Assembly: GCA_050012375.1 (NCBI GenBank)
Contig: JBEKHH010000019.1
Coordinates: 1 to 64,000, forward strand
Direction of reading: 5' to 3'
From: PALSA-1353 sp050012375
GTDB lineage: Bacteria > Planctomycetota > Phycisphaerae > Tepidisphaerales > Tepidisphaeraceae
Length of the DNA: 64,000 nt
Part shown: positions 42,806 through 50,781 of the stretch, piece after piece
Numbering within the stretch: the stretch's first letter is position 1
Layout of the letters: each line of letters begins with the position of its first letter
Program-made: the position numbers and the translations under genes
Notes under the pieces: generated by a model
The model's input: the letters and a program-made list of their open reading frames with translations, nothing else
Databases searched by the model: none
What the model was told of the DNA's origin: nothing

Positions 42806-45220
42806 GTGGGAATTCATCTGATGGGAAGGCGACTAAGCTGGCTGTTGCTGGGCATGGTAATAGCCGGTTGGATGGGGTCGTCCGTCGCCCAAGGGGATGC
42901 CCCACCGGCCGGCTCGGATCGTGACGCCGCGGCGGCGGGGCAATATGCGGGCCGCACCGTGGAATCCGTCCGGGTCATCGGAAACACGCGGGTCAGCACG
43001 TCGGTGATTCTGCAATTGGTGCGCACGCGCGAAGGGGAGAAGTTTGATCCAGCCACGGTCGTCGGGGATTACCAGCGAATCTACGACAAGATGAAGCGGT
43101 TCGCGGACGTGGAGGCGCGGGTTCAGCCGACGGCGAGCGGCGTGATCGTGATCTTCGTGGTGACCGAGCAAAAGCAGATCAAGGAAATTCGCTACCATGG
43201 GAACGTGAGCCTGACGACGCACGAGTTGGAGGAAGTGGCGGACCTGAAACCGGATGAGGCGATCGATCAATTCCGGGTCAATCTGGCGCAGCAATCCATC
43301 GAGAAACTCTACCGGGACAAGAATTACCCATTTGCGCACGCGAGCTGGTCGCCGAGCGACCTCCAGAAGAGCGGCGTGCTGGTCTTCAACATTGTCGAGG
43401 GCCCGCAGGTGCGGGTGCGCAAGGTCGATTTCATCGGCAACAACAGCTTCAGCGCCTGGAAGCTGAAAGACCAGATCAAGACCGGCAGCTACATCTTCAT
43501 CTTCAACCCCGGTCTATACGATCCGGACCTGGTGGATGAGGACGTCTCAAGCCTGACACGGTTTTACCGGGACAAGGGGTTTTTCGACATCCGGGTCGGA
43601 CGGAAGCTTTCGCGCTCATCGGACATGAAGCAAATGCAGATCACCTTTGTGATCGACGAGGGCGTGCGTTATGTCATCGATCAGGTATTGTTCGAGGGAA
43701 ATCTGGCGGTTTCGGAAGGAACGCTGCGGAAGCCGCTGAAGTCGGTGGAGGGCGTTCCTTATGACAAGGACGGCATCGATCGCGACGTGCGTGAGATCGT
43801 CAAGGCTTATAGCGCCGCCGGTGGATACATTTACGAGGAGCAGCCGGGGATCGAGCCCAACCCCGAGTACCTGCGCATTACGCCGCAGCCATATTACGAG
43901 AAGGATCCGGGCAAGGTGCGTCTGGTGTATGAAATCAGGGAAGGCAAGCAGTTCCGCCAAGGGCGCATTCTGATCAAAGGCAACTCAAAGACCCAGGACA
44001 AGGTGATCCTGCGTGAGCTGCACATGAGGCCGGGACAGAGATACGATTCGGCCGGGATCGAGGATGCGGAGGACCGGCTGCGGGGCCTGCCGGAATTTCA
44101 GAGCGTGTCGATCACGCCGGTGGGCGACGATCCGGAAACGCGCGATCTGCTGGTGGACGTGACCGAGCAACGAACGGCGCAGATCAGCGCCGGCATCGGG
44201 ATCAACAGCAACGGAGGCTTCGGCGGGCAGTTGGGCTACGAGCAGCAGAACTTCGACATTGCGAATTTTCCGACGAGCTGGGACGAGCTTTTCAGCGACC
44301 GGGGATTCACCGGGGCCGGGCAGGATTTCAGCATCCGTTTCGACCCGGGCACGCAGGAGACCGACGCATCGATCAGCTTTTTCGAACCGTATCTTTTCGA
44401 CCAGCCTTACAGCTTTGGAAGCAGTCTTTACTACCAGACGTATATCCGCCCGGTTTACAACGACGACCGCGTCGGGGGTGGGTTCCAGTTCGGCCATCAT
44501 TTCAATTACGTTTATTCCGCTTCGGTCAGTTTGGGAGCGGCGGATGTGGACATAAAAAACCTGGAAGTTCCGTATTCGGCGGTCGCGCCGGAAATCCTCG
44601 CGGGGGCGGGGCACCACACGCTGACGACGGTCAGCGCGAAATTCCAACGGGACACGACGAATCACGGCCCGGTGACCTACGAGGGAACCAACACCTGGGT
44701 GAGCTTTACCGATGCCGGCGCCATGGGCGGGACGGTGGATTATGACCGGGTCCAAATGGGTTGGACGGGATACCAGCAGGTGAGCGAGGACCTGCTCGGC
44801 CGGCGTTCGGTCGTTAATGTCCACCTGGAAACGGGGGATGACCCGCGCAAGGCGCCGTTTTACGAGCGGTTCTACGGCGGGGGCATCGGAACCGTGCGCG
44901 GGTTCGAGTATTGGGGCGTCAGCCCAAGGTCCGGGCCATTTGAGGATGCCGTCGGCGGCGACTATTACATGACCGGCGGCGTGCAGTACGAATTCCCGCT
45001 GGCCGAGGATTTCCTTCGCGGCGTCCTGTTTGTGGATACGGCGGATTATGAACCCGACTGGCGCTATGGCGTGATCCGCACGTCGGTGGGGTTCGGATTC
45101 CGGCTGGTGCTGCCATTTTTGGGAAAGCAGCCCTTGGCGCTTGACTTCGGGTTCCCAATCATTCAGAGTCGGACGGATAACCTGCAGGTGTTGAGCTTCT
45201 CCTTTGGTTTCAGCCGATGA
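42806..45220 (+). CDS. bamA: Outer membrane protein assembly factor BamA
   Basis: About 804 residues (GTG at 42806; ATG at 42821 would shorten it by five). Signal peptide LLLGMVIAGWMGSSVAQG, then five POTRA repeats (first: VESVRVIGNTRVSTSVILQL; second: KEIRYHGNVSLTTHELEEVA; third: RKVDFIGNNSFSAWKLKDQI; fourth: DQVLFEGNLAVSEGTLRKPL; fifth: GRILIKGNSKTQDKVILREL), then the Omp85 barrel with the VRGFEYWG motif and a C-terminal barrel strand ending SFGFSR. It folds beta-barrels into the outer membrane. Followed by the Skp/OmpH-like gene and lpxD, the usual order. Confidence 0.95.
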   Translation: MGIHLMGRRLSWLLLGMVIAGWMGSSVAQGDAPPAGSDRDAAAAGQYAGRTVESVRVIGNTRVSTSVILQLVRTREGEKFDPATVVGDYQRIYDKMKRFADVEARVQPTASGVIVIFVVTEQKQIKEIRYHGNVSLTTHELEEVADLKPDEAIDQFRVNLAQQSIEKLYRDKNYPFAHASWSPSDLQKSGVLVFNIVEGPQVRVRKVDFIGNNSFSAWKLKDQIKTGSYIFIFNPGLYDPDLVDEDVSSLTRFYRDKGFFDIRVGRKLSRSSDMKQMQITFVIDEGVRYVIDQVLFEGNLAVSEGTLRKPLKSVEGVPYDKDGIDRDVREIVKAYSAAGGYIYEEQPGIEPNPEYLRITPQPYYEKDPGKVRLVYEIREGKQFRQGRILIKGNSKTQDKVILRELHMRPGQRYDSAGIEDAEDRLRGLPEFQSVSITPVGDDPETRDLLVDVTEQRTAQISAGIGINSNGGFGGQLGYEQQNFDIANFPTSWDELFSDRGFTGAGQDFSIRFDPGTQETDASISFFEPYLFDQPYSFGSSLYYQTYIRPVYNDDRVGGGFQFGHHFNYVYSASVSLGAADVDIKNLEVPYSAVAPEILAGAGHHTLTTVSAKFQRDTTNHGPVTYEGTNTWVSFTDAGAMGGTVDYDRVQMGWTGYQQVSEDLLGRRSVVNVHLETGDDPRKAPFYERFYGGGIGTVRGFEYWGVSPRSGPFEDAVGGDYYMTGGVQYEFPLAEDFLRGVLFVDTADYEPDWRYGVIRTSVGFGFRLVLPFLGKQPLALDFGFPIIQSRTDNLQVLSFSFGFSR

Positions 45221-45274
45221 ACGAAGCCCGATCCTTCAGAATTCACAAGGTTTCATGTATCGAGAGGAATGCTT

Positions 45275-45883
45275 ATGAAAGCGCGAATGGCATGGGGCGC
45301 GGGTGTGGTTCTAACTATGGCGTCGTTGCTGTCATGGACAATGTCCGCCCGGGCGGATGACATGCCGGCGGTCAAATTGGCGGTATGCGACCCCATCAAG
45401 ATCCTGACCCAGATGCAGGAATACAAAGACGTGATGGCCAAAATGAAACAGGACGGAGATACCCTGAACAACCAGGTGCAGGTCAAGAAGGGCCAACTGC
45501 AAACCGAGCAGGATGAAATCAAGCTTCTGCTGCCGACGTCGGATGAATTTGAGAAGAAAATTGAAAAACTGACGGAGGACAGCGCCGACGTACAGGCGTG
45601 GATGCAGGCGATGCAGCTTAACTTTGCGCGCAAGCAGCGGATCGCGAACAAGCAGTTGTTCGACAAGGTGCTCAAGGGGATCGGCGACGTGGCGCAGGCG
45701 CAGGGGATCACACTCGTGATGAATTGCGCGCACCCTGATTTCCCCGCCGATTCCGACAAGATGGACATGAACGCGTTTTTTCAGACCGTGCTGCTTCACA
45801 CAAGCCTGTTCAATGATCCGAAGCTGGATATCACCCAACAGGTGATCATCGCAATGGACAAGACCTACAGCACGAGCCATTGA
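45275..45883 (+). CDS. OmpH/Skp-family periplasmic chaperone
   Basis: 202 residues from ATG at 45275, chosen because its gagagga Shine-Dalgarno spacing is better than that of the ATG at 45269. Signal peptide ending SARADD; a short beta start (VKLAVCDPIKILTQMQEYKD) and a long coiled coil (45-130) as in Skp tentacles; C-terminal beta part (GITLVMNCAHPDFPAD). Skp holds unfolded outer-membrane proteins for BamA. The cysteines and a longer C-terminal tail are departures from the enterobacterial form. Confidence 0.8.
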   Translation: MKARMAWGAGVVLTMASLLSWTMSARADDMPAVKLAVCDPIKILTQMQEYKDVMAKMKQDGDTLNNQVQVKKGQLQTEQDEIKLLLPTSDEFEKKIEKLTEDSADVQAWMQAMQLNFARKQRIANKQLFDKVLKGIGDVAQAQGITLVMNCAHPDFPADSDKMDMNAFFQTVLLHTSLFNDPKLDITQQVIIAMDKTYSTSH

Positions 45884-45909
45884 GATTGAAAGCCGACGGA
45901 AGCGATTCG

Positions 45910-46974
45910 ATGGACAAGAGTTCTCGATCGATCGCGCTGCGTGAGATCGCGGGGATGGTGGGTTGCGCGGCGCCGCCGGGGGACGTCCAGATCACGGGGA
46001 TAGCGACCCTCGCCGATGCCGGTCCTGGGGACATTTCCTTCCTCGGCTCCGAAGCGTTTGTGAAGCAGTTTAAGGCGACGCGCGCGGCGGCGGTGCTGGT
46101 CCAGAAAAACGTGCACATTCCCGAAACCCCCGGCGCCATCGTCCTGGCGGTGGACGACGCCGATTTGGCGATGGCGGCGGTGCTGGCGTCGTTCGCGCAA
46201 CCGGCCGCTCGCCCCAAGCCGGGAAACGACCCGCAAGCGAAGGTCGATCCATCGGCGCAGATCGGAGCCGACGTTTCGATCGGCGCGTTTTGCGTGATCG
46301 GGCCAGGGGCTCGCATCGGCCGCGGGTCGATCATTCATCCGCAGGTTTACGTCGGCGAGGAGGTCGAGATCGGGGAAGACTGCGAGATTTTCCCGCAGGT
46401 GACGATCCGCGAGCGGGTGCGGATCGGCTCGCGGGTGGTCATTCATGCCGGCAGTGTTTTGGGAATGGACGGCTTCGGCTACCACTGGGACGGGACCCAA
46501 CAAGTGAAGATACCGCAGATCGGGACGGTTATCGTCGAGGACGATGTGGAGATCGGTTCGTGCGTCTGCGTGGATCGCGCCAAATTCAGCGTGACGCGCA
46601 TTGGCCGCGGGACCAAGATCGACAACCTCGTGCAGATTGCCCACAACGTCACCATTGGTCCACACAGCGTCATTGCGGGGCAGGCCGGCCTGGCGGGCAG
46701 CGCCTCGTTGGGGACGCGCGTCACGCTGGGAGGCCAATCGGCGCTGAGAGACCATGTGGATGTGGGCGACGGGGCGATGGTGGCGGCGTGTGCCGCGGTG
46801 GCAAATGACGTCGCCGCGGGCACGGCCGTCAGCGGCATGCCCGCCCTGCCGCACCGTCAGAGTTTGCGGGAACAGGCGGCCATGCGCCGACTGCCTGACT
46901 TGGTGATTCACGTGCGCAAGTTGCAGGAAGAGATCGAGCAACTCCGTGCCCTGTTGCCGCCGGGCGGGAAATAG
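45910..46974 (+). CDS. lpxD: UDP-3-O-acylglucosamine N-acyltransferase LpxD
   Basis: 354 residues. N-terminal uridine-binding domain (ITGIATLADAGPGDISFLGS), then the left-handed beta-helix of hexapeptide repeats (IGADVSIGAFCVIGPGARIG, VYVGEEVEIGEDCEIFPQVT), the LpxD signature around GSVLGMDGFGYHWDG, catalytic His in QIAHNVTIG, and a C-terminal helix (LPDLVIHVRKLQEEIEQLRA). Third step of lipid A synthesis. It sits 27 nt after the Skp-like gene, probably cotranscribed. Confidence 0.95.
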   Translation: MDKSSRSIALREIAGMVGCAAPPGDVQITGIATLADAGPGDISFLGSEAFVKQFKATRAAAVLVQKNVHIPETPGAIVLAVDDADLAMAAVLASFAQPAARPKPGNDPQAKVDPSAQIGADVSIGAFCVIGPGARIGRGSIIHPQVYVGEEVEIGEDCEIFPQVTIRERVRIGSRVVIHAGSVLGMDGFGYHWDGTQQVKIPQIGTVIVEDDVEIGSCVCVDRAKFSVTRIGRGTKIDNLVQIAHNVTIGPHSVIAGQAGLAGSASLGTRVTLGGQSALRDHVDVGDGAMVAACAAVANDVAAGTAVSGMPALPHRQSLREQAAMRRLPDLVIHVRKLQEEIEQLRALLPPGGK

Positions 46975-47004
46975 AACGCGCTCCCCTTTGGGTCGCGGCT
47001 AAAC
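46975..47004. repeat. Dispersed repeat, copy 3
   Basis: Begins directly after the lpxD stop codon; same 30-bp unit as 23404-23433 with cccctttggg in the middle. Confidence 0.75.
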
Positions 47005-47291
47005 TTTGTCGGGGATAATCGCGGACAATCGGGGTTTCCAACTCATCCAAAGCCGGGGGCTCCGCAATAAAACCCTGTGCGAAATTATCAGTGGTCTGTT
47101 GAAAGCGGTCGTACCTATAATCCCGCGCCTTGCCGGCGGCACGGCTGAAAACAACCGGCATCGCGAGCAAAGAAAGGAGGTGGATCGACCTCTCGACCTG
47201 GCTGTTTTGATCGTTGGATTATTCGTTACTTCACCCAAAGCGTGATGGTTCTCAAGTCAGAACTCACGGTTCATTTAGAAAGGACAGGACA
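47005..47291 (+). promoter_or_regulatory. Upstream region of the bufferin operon
   Basis: No supported gene. It contains a TATAAT at 47116-47121 without a good -35, and an agaaaggaggtgg Shine-Dalgarno-like block near 47169-47181 that is not followed by a convincing frame. A second weak SD (aaaggacagga) serves the bufA start at 47292. Confidence 0.35.
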
Positions 47292-47615
47292 ATGAAGCGC
47301 AGCACAAAGGTTTTGGGTTCTTCGACGGGTCTGCTTGCGGCCGCGGCGCTGGCGGGATTGATCTGCGGCGCATCGAGCCATGCCTCGGCCGCCATAACCC
47401 CCGGCATCTCTCACTCGGTCAAGGCGTCGGTCGTCGGCAAAGCGGGGGTCAACGCCCGCTACCTGGACGGGGCAACCACGCAGCATGACTGTAAAGGCAA
47501 GAACGACTGCAAGGGCCAGGGCGGCTGCAAGAGCGGCGACCAGGGCTGCAAGGGCAAGAACACCTGCAAGGGCAACGGCGGCTGCAATACCGGCGGTTCT
47601 TCACTCGCGTTCTAA
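47292..47615 (+). CDS. bufA: Bufferin-type metallophore precursor (BufA family, DUF2282-like)
   Basis: 107 residues. Signal peptide with core LLAAAALAGLICG and cleavage near SHASA. The mature C-terminus is Lys/Gly-rich with six regularly spaced cysteines (HDCKGKNDCKGQGGCK and QGCKGKNTCKGNGGC). The two next genes encode the MNIO enzyme and its partner, so this is the precursor whose cysteines are expected to be converted to 5-thiooxazole groups that bind copper in the periplasm. Family assignment is by motif and by operon. Confidence 0.85.
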   Translation: MKRSTKVLGSSTGLLAAAALAGLICGASSHASAAITPGISHSVKASVVGKAGVNARYLDGATTQHDCKGKNDCKGQGGCKSGDQGCKGKNTCKGNGGCNTGGSSLAF

Positions 47616-47641
47616 CGGCCTGATCGCAAGTTGGGGCTTTC

Positions 47642-47681
47642 GAGAGGTCCGGCCTCAAACAGGCCGGGTCTCTCTTTCACT
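47642..47681 (+). terminator. Attenuator-like hairpin between bufA and bufB
   Basis: A 14-bp stem (gagaggtccggcct with aggccgggtctctc, two G-U pairs, no mismatch) and a 5-nt loop, followed by tttcactttt. It lies 26 nt after the bufA stop and 26 nt before the bufB start and could make bufA expressed above the enzymes. Confidence 0.6.
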
Positions 47682-47706
47682 TTTGCCGCGATAGCGGAGA
47701 CTCTTC

Positions 47707-48579
47707 ATGCCAGCCAATCGATTCAATGGATTTACGGACCTCGGGATCGGCATCGGCCTGCGGATTCCGCATTACGGCCACATCCTGAGCAAAAAGCCGA
47801 CGGTCGATTGGTTTGAGATCATTTCCGAGAACTACATGTGCGACGCGGGCCGGCCGCTGGAGGTGCTGGATCAAATCCTGGAGCAGTATCAGGTGATTCA
47901 GCACGGTGTGTCGCTCTATTTCGGCTCGACCGATCGCATGGACCGGCAGCAACTCAAGCGGCTGAAAGAGCTGGTCAAGCGCACCCAGACGCCGTTCCTT
48001 TCCGATCACCTGTGCTGGGGCAGCGTGGATGGGACATACACGCACGATCTGCTGCCGATGCCGTACACTTTTGCCGCGGCCAAGAACACGGCCCGGCGCG
48101 TCCGGGAGGTGATGGACTATCTGGAAGTGCCGATCATCGCCGAAAACGTCAGCAGCTATGCCGAGTTCCACGTCTCGGAAATGACGGAATGGGAATTCCT
48201 CAGCGAAGTGGTGGAGCGAGCTGACTGCGGGATTCTGCTGGATGTGAACAACATTTACGTTTCCAGCAAGAACCACGGTTTCGATCCCTACGAGTACCTG
48301 AACAACATTCCGCACGGCCGTGTCGGGCAGATGCACATCGCGGGACACAGCAAATATGAGAAGTACATTCTGGACACGCACGATCATCCGGTGCTGGACC
48401 CGGTGTGGAAGATGTACGCTCACGCCGTGCGCAAATGCGGGCCGACTTCGACGCTGCTGGAATGGGATGCGCATATCCCCTCGTTCGAGGAAGTGCATCG
48501 GGAAGCGTTGAAAGCGAAGAAGTTTTTGAACGCGGTGAAGGACCGGCAGGACGCCGCCGCGGTTTTGGCGACGGCGTGA
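47707..48579 (+). CDS. bufB: MNIO (DUF692) family cysteine-modifying oxidase BufB
   Basis: 290 residues. TIM-barrel DUF692 features: GIGIGLRIPHYGHIL, WFEIISENYM, DHLCWG with metal-binding His, IIAENVSSYAEFH, LLDVNNIYVSSKNHGFD and MHIAGHS, then LLEWDAHIPSFEEV. Multinuclear non-heme iron oxidases of this family modify Cys in ribosomal peptides with a BufC-type partner. It is 5 nt upstream of bufC, so they are translationally close. Confidence 0.92.
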   Translation: MPANRFNGFTDLGIGIGLRIPHYGHILSKKPTVDWFEIISENYMCDAGRPLEVLDQILEQYQVIQHGVSLYFGSTDRMDRQQLKRLKELVKRTQTPFLSDHLCWGSVDGTYTHDLLPMPYTFAAAKNTARRVREVMDYLEVPIIAENVSSYAEFHVSEMTEWEFLSEVVERADCGILLDVNNIYVSSKNHGFDPYEYLNNIPHGRVGQMHIAGHSKYEKYILDTHDHPVLDPVWKMYAHAVRKCGPTSTLLEWDAHIPSFEEVHREALKAKKFLNAVKDRQDAAAVLATA

Positions 48580-48584
48580 ATCGC

Positions 48585-49508
48585 ATGGCACGAACGGTCA
48601 CCACACGGACCATCACCGGGGGCAAAATCCGCCAGACGCTCGGCGAGCTGCGGGAACTGCAGCGCCTGACCGGCTCCGTCATCATGCGTCCGCTGTCGCG
48701 GCAGTGGCGCATGCGGCGAAAGTGGATCGACGATCGCGACATGCGGATCGTCGCCGGCGAATTCATCAAGCCCAACGACCGCCTGAGCAGCTTCGAGCGG
48801 ATCGAAATCTACAACCGGCAATACTGGTTCCGGCTGATCGATTCGTTCTACGGCGATTTTCCCGGACTTCGCGCGGTCCTGGGGCGGCTCAAATTCAATC
48901 GGCTCGCTGGCGCCTATCTGACCGAGCACCCTTCGCGCAGCTACACGATGCGCAACCTGGGCAGGGATTTGCCCCAATTCATTCAGAAGCATCCGAAACT
49001 TGCAGCGCCCAGATACGAATTGGCGTCGGAAATGGCGCGATTCGAATGGGCGCAGGTGGAGGCGTTCGACGGCCCGGCCCGTCCGGCCCTGACGGTGGAT
49101 GACCTTCTGGGCAAGGACCCGGCGAAACTTCGCCTGGCGATTCAGCCGCATATCTCCGTGTTAAAGCTGAAATATCCGGTGGACGATTACGTAATCCGGC
49201 TGAAGAAGAGCGGCCTGCGCGGCGACGCGAGCAACGCCATCGAAGAAGACTCGCCCGAAGAACGTCGTCCCAAGCGCCGCGTGCTTATTCCGCGGCCGAA
49301 GCAGACTTTCGTGGTAGTGCACCGGCATGACAATTCGCTGTATTACAAGCGGATCGAAGAGCACGGGTATCGGCTCCTGGACTCCCTGAGCAAAGGGGCA
49401 ACGCTTCTCAAGGCGATCAAATCGGCATTCGACAGCAATCCCGATCCTGAGTTGGTAAAAGAGTGGTTTGAGACCTGGACCGAGCTTGGGTGGTTCTGCA
49501 AGGCGTGA
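48585..49508 (+). CDS. bufC: DUF2063 family protein BufC
   Basis: 307 residues. The N-terminal DUF2063 domain is recognisable by RLSSFERIEIYNRQYWFRLI, YGDFPGLRAVLG and LAGAYLTEHPSRSYTMRNLG, followed by MARFEWAQVEAFDG. Partner proteins of this family dock the precursor leader onto the MNIO enzyme. A basic linker (ERRPKRRVLIPRPKQ) leads to a C-terminal winged-helix-like part (LLDSLSKGATLLKAIKSA). Start taken at ATG 48585. Confidence 0.88.
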   Translation: MARTVTTRTITGGKIRQTLGELRELQRLTGSVIMRPLSRQWRMRRKWIDDRDMRIVAGEFIKPNDRLSSFERIEIYNRQYWFRLIDSFYGDFPGLRAVLGRLKFNRLAGAYLTEHPSRSYTMRNLGRDLPQFIQKHPKLAAPRYELASEMARFEWAQVEAFDGPARPALTVDDLLGKDPAKLRLAIQPHISVLKLKYPVDDYVIRLKKSGLRGDASNAIEEDSPEERRPKRRVLIPRPKQTFVVVHRHDNSLYYKRIEEHGYRLLDSLSKGATLLKAIKSAFDSNPDPELVKEWFETWTELGWFCKA

Positions 49509-49550
49509 TCGCGCTCGACTTGGCAAGGATCGACGAGGCGTACAAATTTT

Positions 49551-49559
49551 GGTACACTA
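49551..49559 (+). promoter_or_regulatory. Extended -10 promoter
   Basis: TGGTACACT (TGn plus a -10-like hexamer), 38 nt before the ATG of the HTH gene, with a gaaggaga Shine-Dalgarno between but distant. Confidence 0.35.
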
Positions 49560-49597
49560 GGGCGGATAGCGAGAAGGAGATTGATGTAGGCGGCGTC

Positions 49598-49879
49598 ATG
49601 AAGAAAAAGCATTTGGGTTCCAATTTTGAAGATTTTCTTGAAACGGAAGGCATTCTCGAAGAATGCCGCGCGTCGGCGATCAAGTTCAAACTTGCTCATG
49701 AGCTTGAAAAAGCCATGAGTCAGCAAAATATCAGCAAGGCCGAAATGGCCAAGCGTCTCAAAACCAGCCGAACGGGCATCGATCGTTTGCTCGATCCCGA
49801 CAACACGTCGATCACGCTGAACACGATGGCCAAGGTTGCACATCTCCTGGGAAAGCGGATTGATTTCGCCCTGCGGTGA
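49598..49879 (+). CDS. XRE-type helix-turn-helix protein
   Basis: 93 residues from ATG at 49598. The HTH is NISKAEMAKRLKTSRTGIDR followed by LLDPDNTSITLNTMAKVAHL, as in HigA/Fis-like small regulators of toxin-antitoxin modules. No toxin gene is adjacent on the same strand; the upstream gene is bufC, 90 nt away. It may be an orphan antitoxin or a regulator. Confidence 0.75.
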   Translation: MKKKHLGSNFEDFLETEGILEECRASAIKFKLAHELEKAMSQQNISKAEMAKRLKTSRTGIDRLLDPDNTSITLNTMAKVAHLLGKRIDFALR

Positions 49880-49926
49880 ACACAATATCGGCATCGGGCA
49901 GGGAAATTCCCCCGCATTCTTCTTAA

Positions 49927-50334
49927 TCAGGCGGGAACGATATTGAACGTGCCGCCGTCCGAGAGGCGGTATATGCGGAAGTCGCTGTCCAGCGTAAATA
50001 ATGTGCGGTCACCCAACGCTTCGGCAACGGCGACGAGTGAGGCGTCCGCCAAATCCATCGGGACATTCTGATAACGATCCATCAACGCCGCCATTTGCCT
50101 TGGCTCGCCGGCGCCGTGCTCATGCAATCGCACAATGCCACGGTTCAGCAAGGCCCAGAGATGATCTTGCAACCGGTATCCGCCGATGCGTCCGACGAGG
50201 TACATCGCCTCGACGAAACACGCCCATGTTGAAACTATGGGAGCCGCCGAAGATTCCAGCACCGCCTGGCATCGCGCATGTGTCGGTTGATTGCGGTCAC
50301 AAAGTGACACGAGCGGCCCCGCGTCAACGAGCAT
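49927..50334 (-). CDS. PIN-domain toxin (VapC family)
   Basis: 135 residues. The first acidic residue is in MLVDAGPLVSLCDRN, a conserved Glu in CFVEAMYLVG, then MDLADASLVAVAEALG and FTLDSDFRIYR complete the PIN acidic quartet. PIN toxins are Mg-dependent RNases. Start overlaps the stop of the antitoxin (TAATG). Confidence 0.88.
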   Translation of the reverse strand: MLVDAGPLVSLCDRNQPTHARCQAVLESSAAPIVSTWACFVEAMYLVGRIGGYRLQDHLWALLNRGIVRLHEHGAGEPRQMAALMDRYQNVPMDLADASLVAVAEALGDRTLFTLDSDFRIYRLSDGGTFNIVPA

Positions 50335-50597
50335 TACAGCACCAATCCTTGCTTGCGGAATTTTTCAACCAAGCCATCCCCAAAGGCGCTGGGCACGACA
50401 TTGCCAAGTGGCGCGATTTCCAAGGCATCCCCTTCGGCCAGCCAGCGGCGGATTTCCGCCGGCATGGATGAACCGACCGTCTTCTCATCGGAGAGCACAG
50501 TCACTCGGACCCGCCGACCGGCGAACTGGTCGGGGTGCCGGATCAGTTCGTCCCATTGCCCTTCGATTTGATTGAATTGGTCAGGATTTGCAGCCAT
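50334..50597 (-). CDS. Antitoxin partner of the PIN toxin
   Basis: 87 residues; DNA-binding-like N-terminus (FAGRRVRVTVLSDEK) and an amphipathic C-terminus (VVPSAFGDGLVEKFRKQGLV) that would wrap the toxin. One-base overlap with the toxin start is the usual vap-type coupling. No standard antitoxin fold is certain. Confidence 0.7.
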   Translation of the reverse strand: MAANPDQFNQIEGQWDELIRHPDQFAGRRVRVTVLSDEKTVGSSMPAEIRRWLAEGDALEIAPLGNVVPSAFGDGLVEKFRKQGLVL

Positions 50598-50640
50598 ACC
50601 GGGATTGTAACAAGGGAATTCCCCCCGGCACCCTGCAAAA

Positions 50641-50714
50641 TACCCCCGGCAAGGCTCGAACTTGCGACCTACGCTTTAGGAAAGCGTCGCTCTATCCAAC
50701 TGAGCTACGGGGGC
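50641..50714 (-). tRNA. tRNA-Arg (anticodon CCU)
   Basis: A 74-nt cloverleaf: acceptor gcccccg/cgggggt, anticodon stem acgct/agcgt with loop ttCCTaa, T arm with agttcgagcct. Acceptor and D arms are almost identical to those of tRNA-Arg(UCU) at 35207-35280. CCA is not encoded. Confidence 0.95.
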
Positions 50715-50781
50715 GTAGCGGCTAATAGTTTACGCCCGCCGGCTGTTTGCCGCTATATTGTTTCTGACAATGATCTCGTTG

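Noticed and set aside
47005..47245. Open frame ending in a hydrophobic peptide (DLAVLIVGLFVTSPKA) upstream of bufA
   Set aside because: No start codon is suitably spaced from the aaaggagg block, and the composition before it is not protein-like.
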